From: Marinilactibacillus piezotolerans
GTDB taxonomy: Bacteria; Bacillota; Bacilli; Lactobacillales; Carnobacteriaceae_A
Direction of reading: 5' to 3'
DNA: 64,000 bases
Assembly: GCF_900169305.1 (NCBI RefSeq)
Contig: NZ_FWDP01000004.1
Coordinates: 682,001-746,000 of the forward strand
Position numbers and translations under genes: made by a program. Positions 27,425 through 35,564 of this stretch are shown here, one piece after another. Within the stretch, counting starts at the first letter, position 1. Each line of letters begins with the position of its first letter. The notes beneath the pieces are model-generated. The model was not told where the DNA came from. It saw only the letters and a list, made by a program, of their open reading frames with translations, and searched no databases.

Positions 27425-28081
27425 TTATTTTTCTTTAAGTTTAACTGAATCACCGACGAATTTATCAATAGCTGCTTCCACTAAAGGGTTACTCAGCATA
27501 GAGTGTACGATCTCTGGAGGAATCGTTACGGTATCTGCTCCGGCACTGAGCGTCTTAGTTACTTGTTTGGTATTCTTGAAACTAGCGCCCATTATTTTTG
27601 TTTTCAAGTTTTGAGAGTCGATATACTGTTTTGTTGCTTTGATTTCTTCATATGGATCGATGTGATTATTTTCCATCCGATTCACGTAAAACGCCAGAAA
27701 ATCGCATCCAGCTTGTGCGGCTAAAATCCCTTGATTGGCTGAATATACTGCAGTACCTAAAACGATCTGTTTAGGATTTTCGCTTTTTATCTTGCTGATT
27801 AGCTTCAATCCTTCTAAATTGACAGGGATCTTTATTCCCACCCTCTCATTAAAATACTTGGAATCCTTTAAATCTTGGAAATCTTTCTCCATCTCAGCTA
27901 ATGATTTTCCTTCAATCTGTACAAATATAATTTCTGCACCCTTACCTTTAAACATCTGCAACACTGTCTCTCGCTGCAGTTTTTCTTTCAATAAAATACT
28001 TGGATTTGTTGTTATTCCTTTAAAAATCCCAGTACCTTCATATAGATTAAAAATGTCAATGTTTCCTGAATCAATAAGCAT
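27425..28081 (-). CDS. Transaldolase / fructose-6-phosphate aldolase-like protein
   Basis: The 218-residue protein belongs to the short transaldolase (TalC/FSA) class. The start is the ATG at 28081 with AAGGAGGAG ahead of it; the longer frame to 28228 crosses a hairpin. Marks are IFKGITTNPSIL near residue 20, the Schiff-base lysine in VGIKIPVN (Lys84), GTAVYSANQGILAAQAGCDF and GADTVTIPPEI. It should transfer or split a three-carbon dihydroxyacetone unit. Sitting downstream of a split transketolase and a PTS, it probably completes the non-oxidative pentose branch for the imported sugar. Confidence 0.88.
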   Translation of the reverse strand: MLIDSGNIDIFNLYEGTGIFKGITTNPSILLKEKLQRETVLQMFKGKGAEIIFVQIEGKSLAEMEKDFQDLKDSKYFNERVGIKIPVNLEGLKLISKIKSENPKQIVLGTAVYSANQGILAAQAGCDFLAFYVNRMENNHIDPYEEIKATKQYIDSQNLKTKIMGASFKNTKQVTKTLSAGADTVTIPPEIVHSMLSNPLVEAAIDKFVGDSVKLKEK

Positions 28082-28104
28082 TACATTCTCCTCCTTATAA
28101 GGAA

Positions 28105-28135
28105 AACAGAACCCCATCATAGACAGGATTCTGTT
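28105..28135 (-). promoter_or_regulatory. Intercistronic hairpin between transketolase and transaldolase genes
   Basis: A 10-bp stem (AACAGAATCC with GGGTTCTGTT on the minus strand, one G-U pair) followed by TTTTCC. It may weaken read-through or set the end of a processed mRNA so that the transaldolase is made at a different level. Confidence 0.5.
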
Positions 28136-28140
28136 CACTT

Positions 28141-29100
28141 TTATGCTATATTCGCTTTTTTTAGAATCAGTTTTTTCGCCTGTTCTACAATTTCTTCTAC
28201 CGTGATGCGGTAATCCTCTTTTAACCAACTTGTGGTACCTACTTGACCAAATTTTTCTCTGATACCTACACGGTAAAGATGTGCAGGAGACTCTTCTGCT
28301 AAAACTTCAGAAACTGAACTTCCCAATCCGCCTATTACATTATGATTTTCTGCTGTGACAATCGCTCCAGTTTTAGCAGCTTTTAAAACGGCTTCTTTAT
28401 CTATTGGTTTTAGTTGATACATATCCATTACCATAGCTTCGATTCCTTCTTCAGCTAACTGGTCTGCCGCTTCTAAAGCATCCGACACCATAATACCCGA
28501 TGCCAGCAAGGCGATGTCATTACCTTCTCTTAACAATTTTGAACCTGTTTCAAAAGTATCTTCTTCTCCATATAGTTTTACTGCTTTCTTTCTAATTGTT
28601 CTTATATAGGTTAAGCCTTTTTCATTATATCCTTTGTGAAGTAAATGTCTTAACATGGTTGAGTCACTAGCTTCATAAACCTTATTATGAGGTATGATGC
28701 GCATCAAGGATAAATCTTCAAACGGCATATGTGTTCCACCATTATGTTCAGCTGTTACTCCAGCATCCGATCCTAAGATGACTGCATTTAATTGAGCATA
28801 AGCTAATGATACAAAGACTTGATCATAAACTCTTCGTGTAGCAAAATTCGCAAAAGTATGGACAAATGGCTTAAATCCAGTTACTGACAACCCAGCTGCT
28901 GTACCAATCATTTCTGCTTCCATGATCCCTAAGTTTAAAAATTGATCTTTTAGCTGATCTTTGATTTTACTTGTAGTAATGGCGCTTGAGAGATCCGCTT
29001 CCAAAGCAATAACCTTCTCATCTTTTGCTGCCAATTCAATCAAAGTATCTGCATACATCTTTCGCATTTCAATTTCCTCTTTTATCGGCATAAAAGTCAT
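28141..29100 (-). CDS. Transketolase, C-terminal subunit
   Basis: The 319-residue protein carries the pyrimidine-binding and C-terminal domains of a split transketolase: ALEADLSSAI, FVHTFANFATRRVYDQVFVSLAYAQ, then MVMDMYQLKPIDKEA and AENHNVIGGLG. It pairs with the thiamine-diphosphate-binding subunit encoded just upstream; the stop and start overlap as TAATG. A second ATG 11 codons in (29067), behind AGAGGAAA, could be the real start. With its partner it moves two-carbon units between sugar phosphates. Confidence 0.9.
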   Translation of the reverse strand: MTFMPIKEEIEMRKMYADTLIELAAKDEKVIALEADLSSAITTSKIKDQLKDQFLNLGIMEAEMIGTAAGLSVTGFKPFVHTFANFATRRVYDQVFVSLAYAQLNAVILGSDAGVTAEHNGGTHMPFEDLSLMRIIPHNKVYEASDSTMLRHLLHKGYNEKGLTYIRTIRKKAVKLYGEEDTFETGSKLLREGNDIALLASGIMVSDALEAADQLAEEGIEAMVMDMYQLKPIDKEAVLKAAKTGAIVTAENHNVIGGLGSSVSEVLAEESPAHLYRVGIREKFGQVGTTSWLKEDYRITVEEIVEQAKKLILKKANIA

Positions 29101-29951
29101 TAGCTGATCACCCCTATTTCTTCACCTATTGAATTCAAAGCTTCAACGATTTCTGCATGTGTCGCTTCATCTGGTCTTAAGTGATGGTTGTCGCTCATAC
29201 TCTCAATAAAAGGTATTCCCTGTCCTTTTATTGTGTCGAGTATTATAGCGGTAGGTTTACCTTCACTTGACTTTGCCCATTCAACGGCTTCGTTTATCTC
29301 TTTGACTGATGCGCCATCGATTCGTTTGGAATGGTAGCCAAATGCTTCAAACTTCGATACAAAATCAAGTGGATTGCTGATATCTAAAGTTGGACCATCC
29401 AGCTGCATTTTATTGTCATCAACAAAAATGATTAAATGATCCAATTTATTGTGGGAAGCCATCTGTATTGCTTCCCAAGCCTGTCCTTCATTTAACTCAC
29501 CATCTCCAACAATACAGAATGTATAATTATCTCTTCCGGAAAGCTTATTTCCTAATGCTATACCTGTCGAAGCAGAAACTCCTTGTCCTAGAGAACCTGT
29601 CGTCATGTCTACTCCTGGAGTCAAGTTTCTGTCAGGATGAGAAGGAAGGTTTGTTCCATTATTATTTAAAGTATAAAGCCATTCTTCAGGAAAGTACCCT
29701 TTAAGAAAAAGAGTGGCATATAGAGATGGTCCTGCATGCCCTTTGGATAAAACAAAGTAATCTCTATTCAAGTCGTCCTTGATTTCAGGACTTGCATTCA
29801 GCTGTTTCCCGTATAAAACAGCCAGTGTCTCAACAATAGATAGACTTCCCCCATAATGCCCAAATCCCATTAACGTTAGTTCTTTAAGTGTATAGTAACG
29901 AATCTTTTTAGCAAAAAGTTCTAAATCTTTTATTTCATCATGATTTACCAT
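29100..29951 (-). CDS. Transketolase, N-terminal subunit
   Basis: The 283-residue protein is the thiamine-diphosphate-binding half. The motif GDGELNEGQAWEAIQMASHNKL near residue 150 and the following DDNKMQLDG give the metal and cofactor site; SKGHAGPSLYAT and TGSLGQGVSASTGIALG are the typical earlier blocks. A GGAGG site precedes the ATG. Split transketolases are common in sugar-acid and pentitol operons of Firmicutes, separate from the housekeeping full-length enzyme. It is translationally coupled to the C-terminal subunit. Confidence 0.92.
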   Translation of the reverse strand: MVNHDEIKDLELFAKKIRYYTLKELTLMGFGHYGGSLSIVETLAVLYGKQLNASPEIKDDLNRDYFVLSKGHAGPSLYATLFLKGYFPEEWLYTLNNNGTNLPSHPDRNLTPGVDMTTGSLGQGVSASTGIALGNKLSGRDNYTFCIVGDGELNEGQAWEAIQMASHNKLDHLIIFVDDNKMQLDGPTLDISNPLDFVSKFEAFGYHSKRIDGASVKEINEAVEWAKSSEGKPTAIILDTIKGQGIPFIESMSDNHHLRPDEATHAEIVEALNSIGEEIGVIS

Positions 29952-29971
29952 ATGTGATTCAGTCCTCCTTT

Positions 29972-31339
29972 TTATTGATTGGTTTGTTTTTCAGCGCCTT
30001 TATTTTTTGAAAGGAACGTCAGACCAAACATTAGCGCCAGTACAGCAAGAATACCGATAATTACTGCAATCTGACCACCGTATTGACCTAGTGTTCCTAA
30101 AAACAGTCCTGACACTGCAAAATCTCCATCAGAGAAGGTAGAGCCAGCAAAACCGAGATCTCCAAGTACAGGAAGCAATAAAGCAGGCAATAAGCTAATC
30201 ACTACACCATTTATAAAAGAACCGATAACACTTCCTTTGATTCCTCCTGAGGCATTTCCCATAACACCAGCGGTTGCCCCGACGAAGAAATGAGGAACCA
30301 CACCTGGTAAAATGATGACACTTCCTACTAAAATCATCGCTAGCATACTGACTATACCGCCCACAAAGCTTGCGAAGAATCCAATCAATACAGCATTAGG
30401 AGCATAAGTGAATACGATGGGACAGTCCAAAGCCGGTTTTGCATTCGGTACTAACTTTTGAGAGATCCCTTTGAAAGCGGGTACAATTTCTGCCAGAATC
30501 AATCGAACACCGGCTAAGATTACGAATACCCCTGCTGCAAACGTTCCAGCTTGCTGTATGGCGAACATAATATGATTCACGCCACCGCTTAAGTTTTCAG
30601 TAATATATGCTCCTCCCGCAAACAAAGCAACGATTAAATAAATAATTGCCATCGTAATCGCTATACTTACAGTTGAGTCCCTTAAAAATCCCAGTCCTTT
30701 AGGGAATTTAATATCTTCAGTAGATCTGGAGTTTTTTCCGACTTTACTTCCTATCAGCCCGCTCAATGCATAGGTAACTGCACTAAAGTGACCTAGCGCA
30801 ACTTGATCTTTCCCTGTCAGCTGCCGCATATAGGGTTGAACAATGGCCGGCGAAAGCGTCATAATAATCCCTAAAGTCACTCCACCTAATAATATCAGTG
30901 GTACAGTGTTAAAGCCTACAACTGCTAGGATAACAGCAATCATACATGCCATATAAAGCGTATGATGCCCAGTTAAGAAGATGTATTTGAACTTAGTAAG
31001 TCTTGCAATGATGATATTAAAAACCATACCAAATAACATGATTAAAGCTGTTGTCGTTCCGAATTCATTTAAAGCAACAGCAACGATTGCTTCATTATTT
31101 GGAACAACCCCCTGCATATTGAACGCTACTTGAAACATTTCTCCAAATGGGATTAAAGATTGTTCTACCGCTCCTGCTCCAGTAGTCAATACAATGAATC
31201 CTACAAATGTTTTGATTCCTCCTTTTATAACATCTGATATCCCTTTTTTCTGTAAAACTAATCCTAGAACAGCTATTAGAGCAACCAGTAAAGCAGGTGT
31301 ACTAGCAATATCAATTATAATTTGTAGAATATTATTCAT
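29972..31339 (-). CDS. PTS ascorbate-family IIC (UlaA/SgaT type)
   Basis: The 455-residue membrane permease has about 11 helices and the SgaT/UlaA sequence type: VLGLVLQKKGISDVIKGGIKT near the N-terminus, GEMFQVAFNMQGVVPNNEAIV, FLTGHHTLYMA, and LACPIVF-like DCPIVFTYAPNAVLIGF in the second half. The start is the ATG at 31339, since the upstream GTG overlaps the GGGGAG site. Family members import L-ascorbate, but many relatives serve other substrates. Here no ascorbate-lactone or decarboxylase genes are present, so another sugar or sugar acid is likely. Confidence 0.88.
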   Translation of the reverse strand: MNNILQIIIDIASTPALLVALIAVLGLVLQKKGISDVIKGGIKTFVGFIVLTTGAGAVEQSLIPFGEMFQVAFNMQGVVPNNEAIVAVALNEFGTTTALIMLFGMVFNIIIARLTKFKYIFLTGHHTLYMACMIAVILAVVGFNTVPLILLGGVTLGIIMTLSPAIVQPYMRQLTGKDQVALGHFSAVTYALSGLIGSKVGKNSRSTEDIKFPKGLGFLRDSTVSIAITMAIIYLIVALFAGGAYITENLSGGVNHIMFAIQQAGTFAAGVFVILAGVRLILAEIVPAFKGISQKLVPNAKPALDCPIVFTYAPNAVLIGFFASFVGGIVSMLAMILVGSVIILPGVVPHFFVGATAGVMGNASGGIKGSVIGSFINGVVISLLPALLLPVLGDLGFAGSTFSDGDFAVSGLFLGTLGQYGGQIAVIIGILAVLALMFGLTFLSKNKGAEKQTNQ

Positions 31340-31363
31340 GTCAACCACTCCCCTTTTATATTT

Positions 31364-31654
31364 TTATATCAATTCCTTTTCTTCTGCTACTTGTGTAACT
31401 TTTTCTCTTAACTCATCCATATCGATAATACTGTTTAGAATACGCACATCTCCTATATGACTTGATGCTTCCTCTAAGTCTGCTCCTATAAACCAGACAT
31501 CCGCTGCATCCGGTGTAACTGAACCCATATCATAATGTTCTACTTCTACAGTAGACATATCTACATTCAATTCTTGCAGTATTTGTTCAATGTTCATCTG
31601 AACCATAAAACTCGATCCTAACCCTGACCCGCATGCTGTACCTATTCTTAACAT
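31364..31654 (-). CDS. PTS ascorbate-family IIB (SgaB type)
   Basis: The 96-residue protein has the P-loop phosphocysteine motif RIGTACGSGLGSSFMV, with the phospho-Cys at about residue 8, and the IIB alpha/beta pattern after it (VEVEHYDMGSV, DVWFIGADL). It takes phosphate from an EIIA and gives it to the sugar on IIC. It lies between the regulator, which carries an EIIA domain, and IIC with short gaps. GGAGTG precedes the ATG. Confidence 0.92.
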   Translation of the reverse strand: MLRIGTACGSGLGSSFMVQMNIEQILQELNVDMSTVEVEHYDMGSVTPDAADVWFIGADLEEASSHIGDVRILNSIIDMDELREKVTQVAEEKELI

Positions 31655-31658
31655 AATC

Positions 31659-33704
31659 TTACACTCCTTTTTCTTTTATCAATTCCAACACTTCTTTGTT
31701 ATCTGCAGCTTTTTTCAATTGTGACAATTTTACTTTGTCACTTAAAATCTTTGTTAACTGAGATAATGCTTTTAAATGCGTTTCATTATCTATTGCAGCT
31801 AAAGTTATAATTAATTCGATTTTATGATTTTCATCATCTAGCAAGTAAACCGGATTCTTTAGTTTTAAGAAACTCATTCCTAATTCTTTCACCCCATCTT
31901 CTGGTCTTGCATGAGGAATAGCTACCCCCTGTCCTAAATCAATAAAAGGACCATATTCTTCCACTTTAGAAAATATGGATTCTATATAACTAGGCTCAAT
32001 ATTCCCCTTATTTATTAATGGTTGGCAGGCTAGTGAAATGGCTTCTTTCCAGTTATTTACTTCCTCCTCTTTTTGAATCTTGATATAGTCTTCCGTTAAT
32101 AAGTCTTCTAACACCGGCAATTCCTCCCTTTGTATATTTTCCTGCTCTAGTAAGCAAGAAAATAGTTCCTTGTATAACTTTTTTTCATCATGAATGGTTG
32201 CGTTTCTTCTGATAACTTTTAAAAGATTTTCGATATTTGGAATTTTAATATGTTCTAATGCAAAATCATTCGTTACTTTTTGTATTAATTGGTTTTTTGC
32301 TAAAGGCTCCATAACAGGTTTGACTATATAGGCAGGTTTCTGAGTAGAAATGTAAACAGTCGAAAACACCATATCATACTCTGTTTCAGCCACTTTCTTA
32401 AAATCATCTACAGAATGATTTTGCAGAAAAGTAAATTCCGGAAAAAGCTGTTGCAACTCTGCTTTCAAAATAAGGGAGGAGCTGATACCATTCGGACACA
32501 CTATCAAAGCTCGATATTTCTTTTGTTTCCTCAGCTGTTTTTCTAACTGTCCTCCAAAATGAATCACAAAATAAGCAATCTCGTCGTCTGTTATTTCTGT
32601 TTCAACTATTTCTCTTAGCGGCGTTAATGCCCGACTGACGATATTAAATAATTCCTGATTCTCTTTTTTTACTTGTTCTGTTAATCCATTTTTGAAACGC
32701 CATTCAAATATTAAACGGTAATACGCTGGAACCATATGGATATACAGTGTATTGATGAGTTTATCTTTGGATTCAAAAGATACAAGTGATAATGCCTCCA
32801 TTATATTGACTACTTGTGATGTAACCTTATATAACTTTCTATCCCTATCTTTTAAGCTATTCCCTTCTGCAATACTCATTAGTAAACTGCTTAGAAAGAA
32901 GATTTCTTCCTGATTCATCTGATTTTTTATTAAATCTTCTAATATGCTTTTACAGTATTGATATATTTCCATATCGCTTGAAATATTATTTTTGTATCTT
33001 TCATTTTCTTTGTCCAAAGGTTTATTCCGCAGTCTTACTAAAATGATCATGTGGGCAATCTCATTAAGGCGATCTTCCACTAATGAAATCGAATACTGTT
33101 TGGCTTTTTCTTTCATCTCGTTGATGATGACCTTTAGATTATTTTCTTCACCCCAATAGTTCAAAAGATAATCCACGATCCATTTCCCGTTAGTCGATTC
33201 TAATAACTTTGAGATAATACTAAATGCCATTTTACGTTTATTGATTTCATTTCCTTGAATAAAGTACCCTTTTTTTCTTGAATAGGAAAAATTGAGATCA
33301 AATAACGTGCAATCTTTTCTTAACTTTTTCACATCGTTTAAAGCCGTATTTTTACTGACTTGTAAAAATTCTTGATAATGAAAATTCGATAACTGATTTT
33401 TTCGGACAAAAGTAACAAGATAAATCAATTTAATTCTTTCTTCTTCACTTAAGAAGATTTGAATGTTTCTCGGCAACTGACTGAGTGTTTTAAACTCTTG
33501 AATTAATTTCTCAGGTACTAGATATCGATCATTATTTATTAGTATCAAAGAAAGGTCATTATCTTTTAAGTAACGATTAATTTCTATTATGTCTGTTTCA
33601 ATATCCCTCCTTCTCTTTTGCAAAAGCGCTGACAATTCAGTTAAAGAAAATTGCGGCATCTCTACTAATTTTCCTAAGAGAGCTAACAAGCGATTATCTA
33701 TCAT
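31659..33704 (-). CDS. PRD-containing transcription activator with EIIB- and EIIA-like domains
   Basis: The 681-residue protein starts at the ATG at 33704 (MIDNRLL), behind AAGGAGG; an earlier in-frame ATG lies before that site. Domains in order: two helix-turn-helix regions (about 1-150), two PTS regulation domains (about 180-395, with HMIILVRLRN and YFVIHFGGQLEKQ), a GatB-like EIIB segment (CPNGISSSLIL near 405) and a fructose/mannitol-type EIIA at the end (GQGVAIPHARPEDG, phospho-His in PHARP). It is the ManR/LicR/MtlR design. Since no separate EIIA gene is intact, the EIIA domain may also phosphorylate the IIB encoded 4 bases downstream. Confidence 0.88.
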   Translation of the reverse strand: MIDNRLLALLGKLVEMPQFSLTELSALLQKRRRDIETDIIEINRYLKDNDLSLILINNDRYLVPEKLIQEFKTLSQLPRNIQIFLSEEERIKLIYLVTFVRKNQLSNFHYQEFLQVSKNTALNDVKKLRKDCTLFDLNFSYSRKKGYFIQGNEINKRKMAFSIISKLLESTNGKWIVDYLLNYWGEENNLKVIINEMKEKAKQYSISLVEDRLNEIAHMIILVRLRNKPLDKENERYKNNISSDMEIYQYCKSILEDLIKNQMNQEEIFFLSSLLMSIAEGNSLKDRDRKLYKVTSQVVNIMEALSLVSFESKDKLINTLYIHMVPAYYRLIFEWRFKNGLTEQVKKENQELFNIVSRALTPLREIVETEITDDEIAYFVIHFGGQLEKQLRKQKKYRALIVCPNGISSSLILKAELQQLFPEFTFLQNHSVDDFKKVAETEYDMVFSTVYISTQKPAYIVKPVMEPLAKNQLIQKVTNDFALEHIKIPNIENLLKVIRRNATIHDEKKLYKELFSCLLEQENIQREELPVLEDLLTEDYIKIQKEEEVNNWKEAISLACQPLINKGNIEPSYIESIFSKVEEYGPFIDLGQGVAIPHARPEDGVKELGMSFLKLKNPVYLLDDENHKIELIITLAAIDNETHLKALSQLTKILSDKVKLSQLKKAADNKEVLELIKEKGV

Positions 33705-33732
33705 TACTATCCTCCTTGTTTTCATTATATTA

Positions 33733-33746
33733 TGTAAGCGATTAAA
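33733..33746. promoter_or_regulatory. Possible cre site upstream of the PTS/transketolase operon
   Basis: TGTAAGCGATTAAA fits the cre consensus at all fixed positions but one (A for the late C). It lies about 30 bases before the regulator start, in the short gap left by the IS3-family insertion. Confidence 0.4.
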
Positions 33747-33831
33747 TTAAAATTGAATTTGAGCCCAATTTGTATATCTTTATAAGACTTTAGATTGTGC
33801 TGAACCATAAAAAAGGGAGTAATGGTGCCGA

Positions 33832-33869
33832 CCCCCAGAAGTTAGAGTAAACAATCTAACTTCTGGGGG
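33832..33869 (+). other. Perfect hairpin inside the IS left end
   Basis: A 15-bp perfect stem CCCCCAGAAGTTAGA/TCTAACTTCTGGGGG with an 8-base loop, then five T. It overlaps the left inverted repeat and ends 9 bases before orfA. It can act as a terminator against outside transcription or hide the orfA ribosome site. Confidence 0.8.
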
Positions 33870-33877
33870 ATTTTTGT

Positions 33878-34441
33878 ATGGTAAAATACAGCTTTGAATT
33901 CAAATTAAAAATTGTAAATGAATATCGGGAGGGACCTTTAGGGTATACGTTACTAGCGAAAAAATACGGATTACCTAGTAACACCCCTGTTGAAAAGTGG
34001 GTTCAGCTGTATCAACGTTTTGGAGAAGATGGATTAAAGCGTAAAAAATCTAAAGAAGTCTACTCTGTTCATTTTAAATTAGATGTATTACACTTTATGA
34101 AACGAACAGGTGCTTCTTATCAAGAAACAGCTCATTCCTTCGGAATCAGAGAATCTTCTATAATTGCGAACTGGAATCGAACGTTTCATCAAGAAGGAAT
34201 AGAAGGCCTGAAACCTAAAGCCAAGGGGCGACCTTCTATGTCTAAGCAACCAAAGAAAAAAACAGGTAAAGATCAAAATAAATTATCTAGAGAACAAGAA
34301 CTGGAACGGGAAAATGAGCTTCTCCGATTGGAGAATGCTTACTTAAAAAAATTAGAAGCTTACGAGAAGAATCCGAATGCCTTTCTCGAAAAGCACAAGC
34401 AACGGTGGCGTTCGAGCTCAAAGAAGAAGGATACAGACTAA
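33878..34441 (+). CDS. IS3-family transposase OrfA
   Basis: The 187-residue protein has two helix-turn-helix units typical of IS150-group OrfA: FKLKIVNEYREGPLGYTLLAKKYGL (about 7-32) and FKLDVLHFMKRTGASYQETAHSFGI (about 67-92), each followed by a W-containing segment. A leucine-zipper-like coil (REQELERENELLRLENAYLKKLE) follows. It binds the terminal repeats. Its 3' end overlaps orfB by 37 bases in a different frame (orfB is -1 relative to orfA), as expected for a fused OrfAB product. Confidence 0.9.
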   Translation: MVKYSFEFKLKIVNEYREGPLGYTLLAKKYGLPSNTPVEKWVQLYQRFGEDGLKRKKSKEVYSVHFKLDVLHFMKRTGASYQETAHSFGIRESSIIANWNRTFHQEGIEGLKPKAKGRPSMSKQPKKKTGKDQNKLSREQELERENELLRLENAYLKKLEAYEKNPNAFLEKHKQRWRSSSKKKDTD

Positions 34442-35271
34442 AGGATATACTTTTAGTAGTAGGAATTCCTGAAGCTACGTATCATTATCATGTAAAGCGA
34501 TGGAACAAAGCAGATCAGAATCTATTCTTAAAAGAAACTATTTCCGAGCTGTTTTATCACTTCAAAGAGCGATATGGATACAAGCGAATCACAAAAGAGT
34601 TGAATAAGACTGGAATCAAAATCAATCATAAAAAAGTTTATCGATTGATGAAAGAACTCCACTTAAAGTGTACTAAGTTCACCCGTAAAACGCGTAAATA
34701 TAACTCTTACAAAGGAACAGTAGGAAAAGTTGCAAAAAACCTTCTAAACCGACGGTTCACTACTCCTTATCCTTTACAAAAATTAGTGACAGATATTACG
34801 GAATTCAAATGTCTTGGAGACTATAAACTCTACCTCAATCCTATTATGGATTTATATAATGGAGAAGTCATTTCTTATGGCCTCAGTCATCGTCCAACTT
34901 TGGATTTAGTAATACATCCACTAAAGGAAGCTGTTCAGGTAGTTAAAAACAACGCTACAGTGCGTACGACGATTCATTCCGATCAAGGCTGGCATTATCA
35001 ACACAAACAATGGAGAACTTACTTGAAGAAAAACAAGGTTTTTCAAAGTATGTCTCGTAAAGCAACGTGTTCTGATAACGCGGCGATGGAGAACTTTTTT
35101 GGCATTATGAAACAAGAAATGTATCACGGAGAGCCTTTGAAGGCGTATGAGGAACTCAAAAAAGAAATCGAAGAGTATATTGAGTGGTACAACACTATTC
35201 GTGGAAAACAAAAATTGGCTGGCCTAAGTCCAGTGGAATACCGAACTCAAACCAGCCAAGAGGCTGCATAA
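34405..35271 (+). CDS. IS3-family transposase OrfB (integrase core)
   Basis: The 288-residue protein starts at a GTG inside orfA. It contains an HTH_21-type segment (FKERYGYKRITKELNKTG) and an rve DDE core: first Asp in LVTDITEFK, second Asp in TIHSDQGWHYQ, and Glu in SDNAAMENFFGIMKQEM, with the usual spacing and the YIEWYNTIR end block. All catalytic residues are present and the frame is intact, so the element may still be active. Confidence 0.92.
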   Translation: MAFELKEEGYRLKDILLVVGIPEATYHYHVKRWNKADQNLFLKETISELFYHFKERYGYKRITKELNKTGIKINHKKVYRLMKELHLKCTKFTRKTRKYNSYKGTVGKVAKNLLNRRFTTPYPLQKLVTDITEFKCLGDYKLYLNPIMDLYNGEVISYGLSHRPTLDLVIHPLKEAVQVVKNNATVRTTIHSDQGWHYQHKQWRTYLKKNKVFQSMSRKATCSDNAAMENFFGIMKQEMYHGEPLKAYEELKKEIEEYIEWYNTIRGKQKLAGLSPVEYRTQTSQEAA

Positions 35272-35303
35272 TATTAAACTCTAACTTTAAGGGGTAAGCA
35301 CCA

Positions 35304-35564
35304 ATCCGTTACAATTGGAGCATACAAAATGACCACCTATATAATAAGTATGCCGTCAAGCATAGCTCTAATTATACAGGAAGTCTATTCGGATAAGACT
35401 ATTTAATTCTAAGAGTGGCTCTCTACTACCCCTCACTGACTCTATTATCTGCATGCAGTGGCTTACTCTCCACACAGGAACATTCATTGTTAAAGTTGGA
35501 CAATACAAATAGAACCTATATGCAAGAATGATTTCTTGTAAACAGGCTCTATTGGTCTTATTTT
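35304..35564. other. Debris of IS21-like end repeats
   Basis: No gene is present. The segment 35400-35490 holds degenerate repeats built on TGGCTC and TCCaCA-like words (GTGGCTCTCTACTACCC, GTGGCTTACTCTCC) that resemble the clearer array at 39145-39235, in the same orientation. It is likely the end of an old IS21-family copy. Confidence 0.4.

Larger units (their letters stand above)
33823..35303 (+). mobile_element. IS3-family insertion sequence (IS150-like), about 1.48 kb
   Basis: The element is bounded by imperfect inverted repeats beginning TGGTGC and ending GCACCA (left 33823-33848, right 35278-35303; both share a GTTAGAGT-type inner word). It holds overlapping orfA and orfB. The flanking bases (TAA left, ATC right) do not form an evident direct repeat, so one end may have been rearranged. 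It lies about 120 bases upstream of the PTS regulator gene. Confidence 0.88.

Noticed and set aside
29972-31654. Naming the PTS genes ulaA/ulaB for ascorbate
   Set aside because: None of the ascorbate catabolic genes is present, and transketolase/transaldolase neighbours suggest another substrate.
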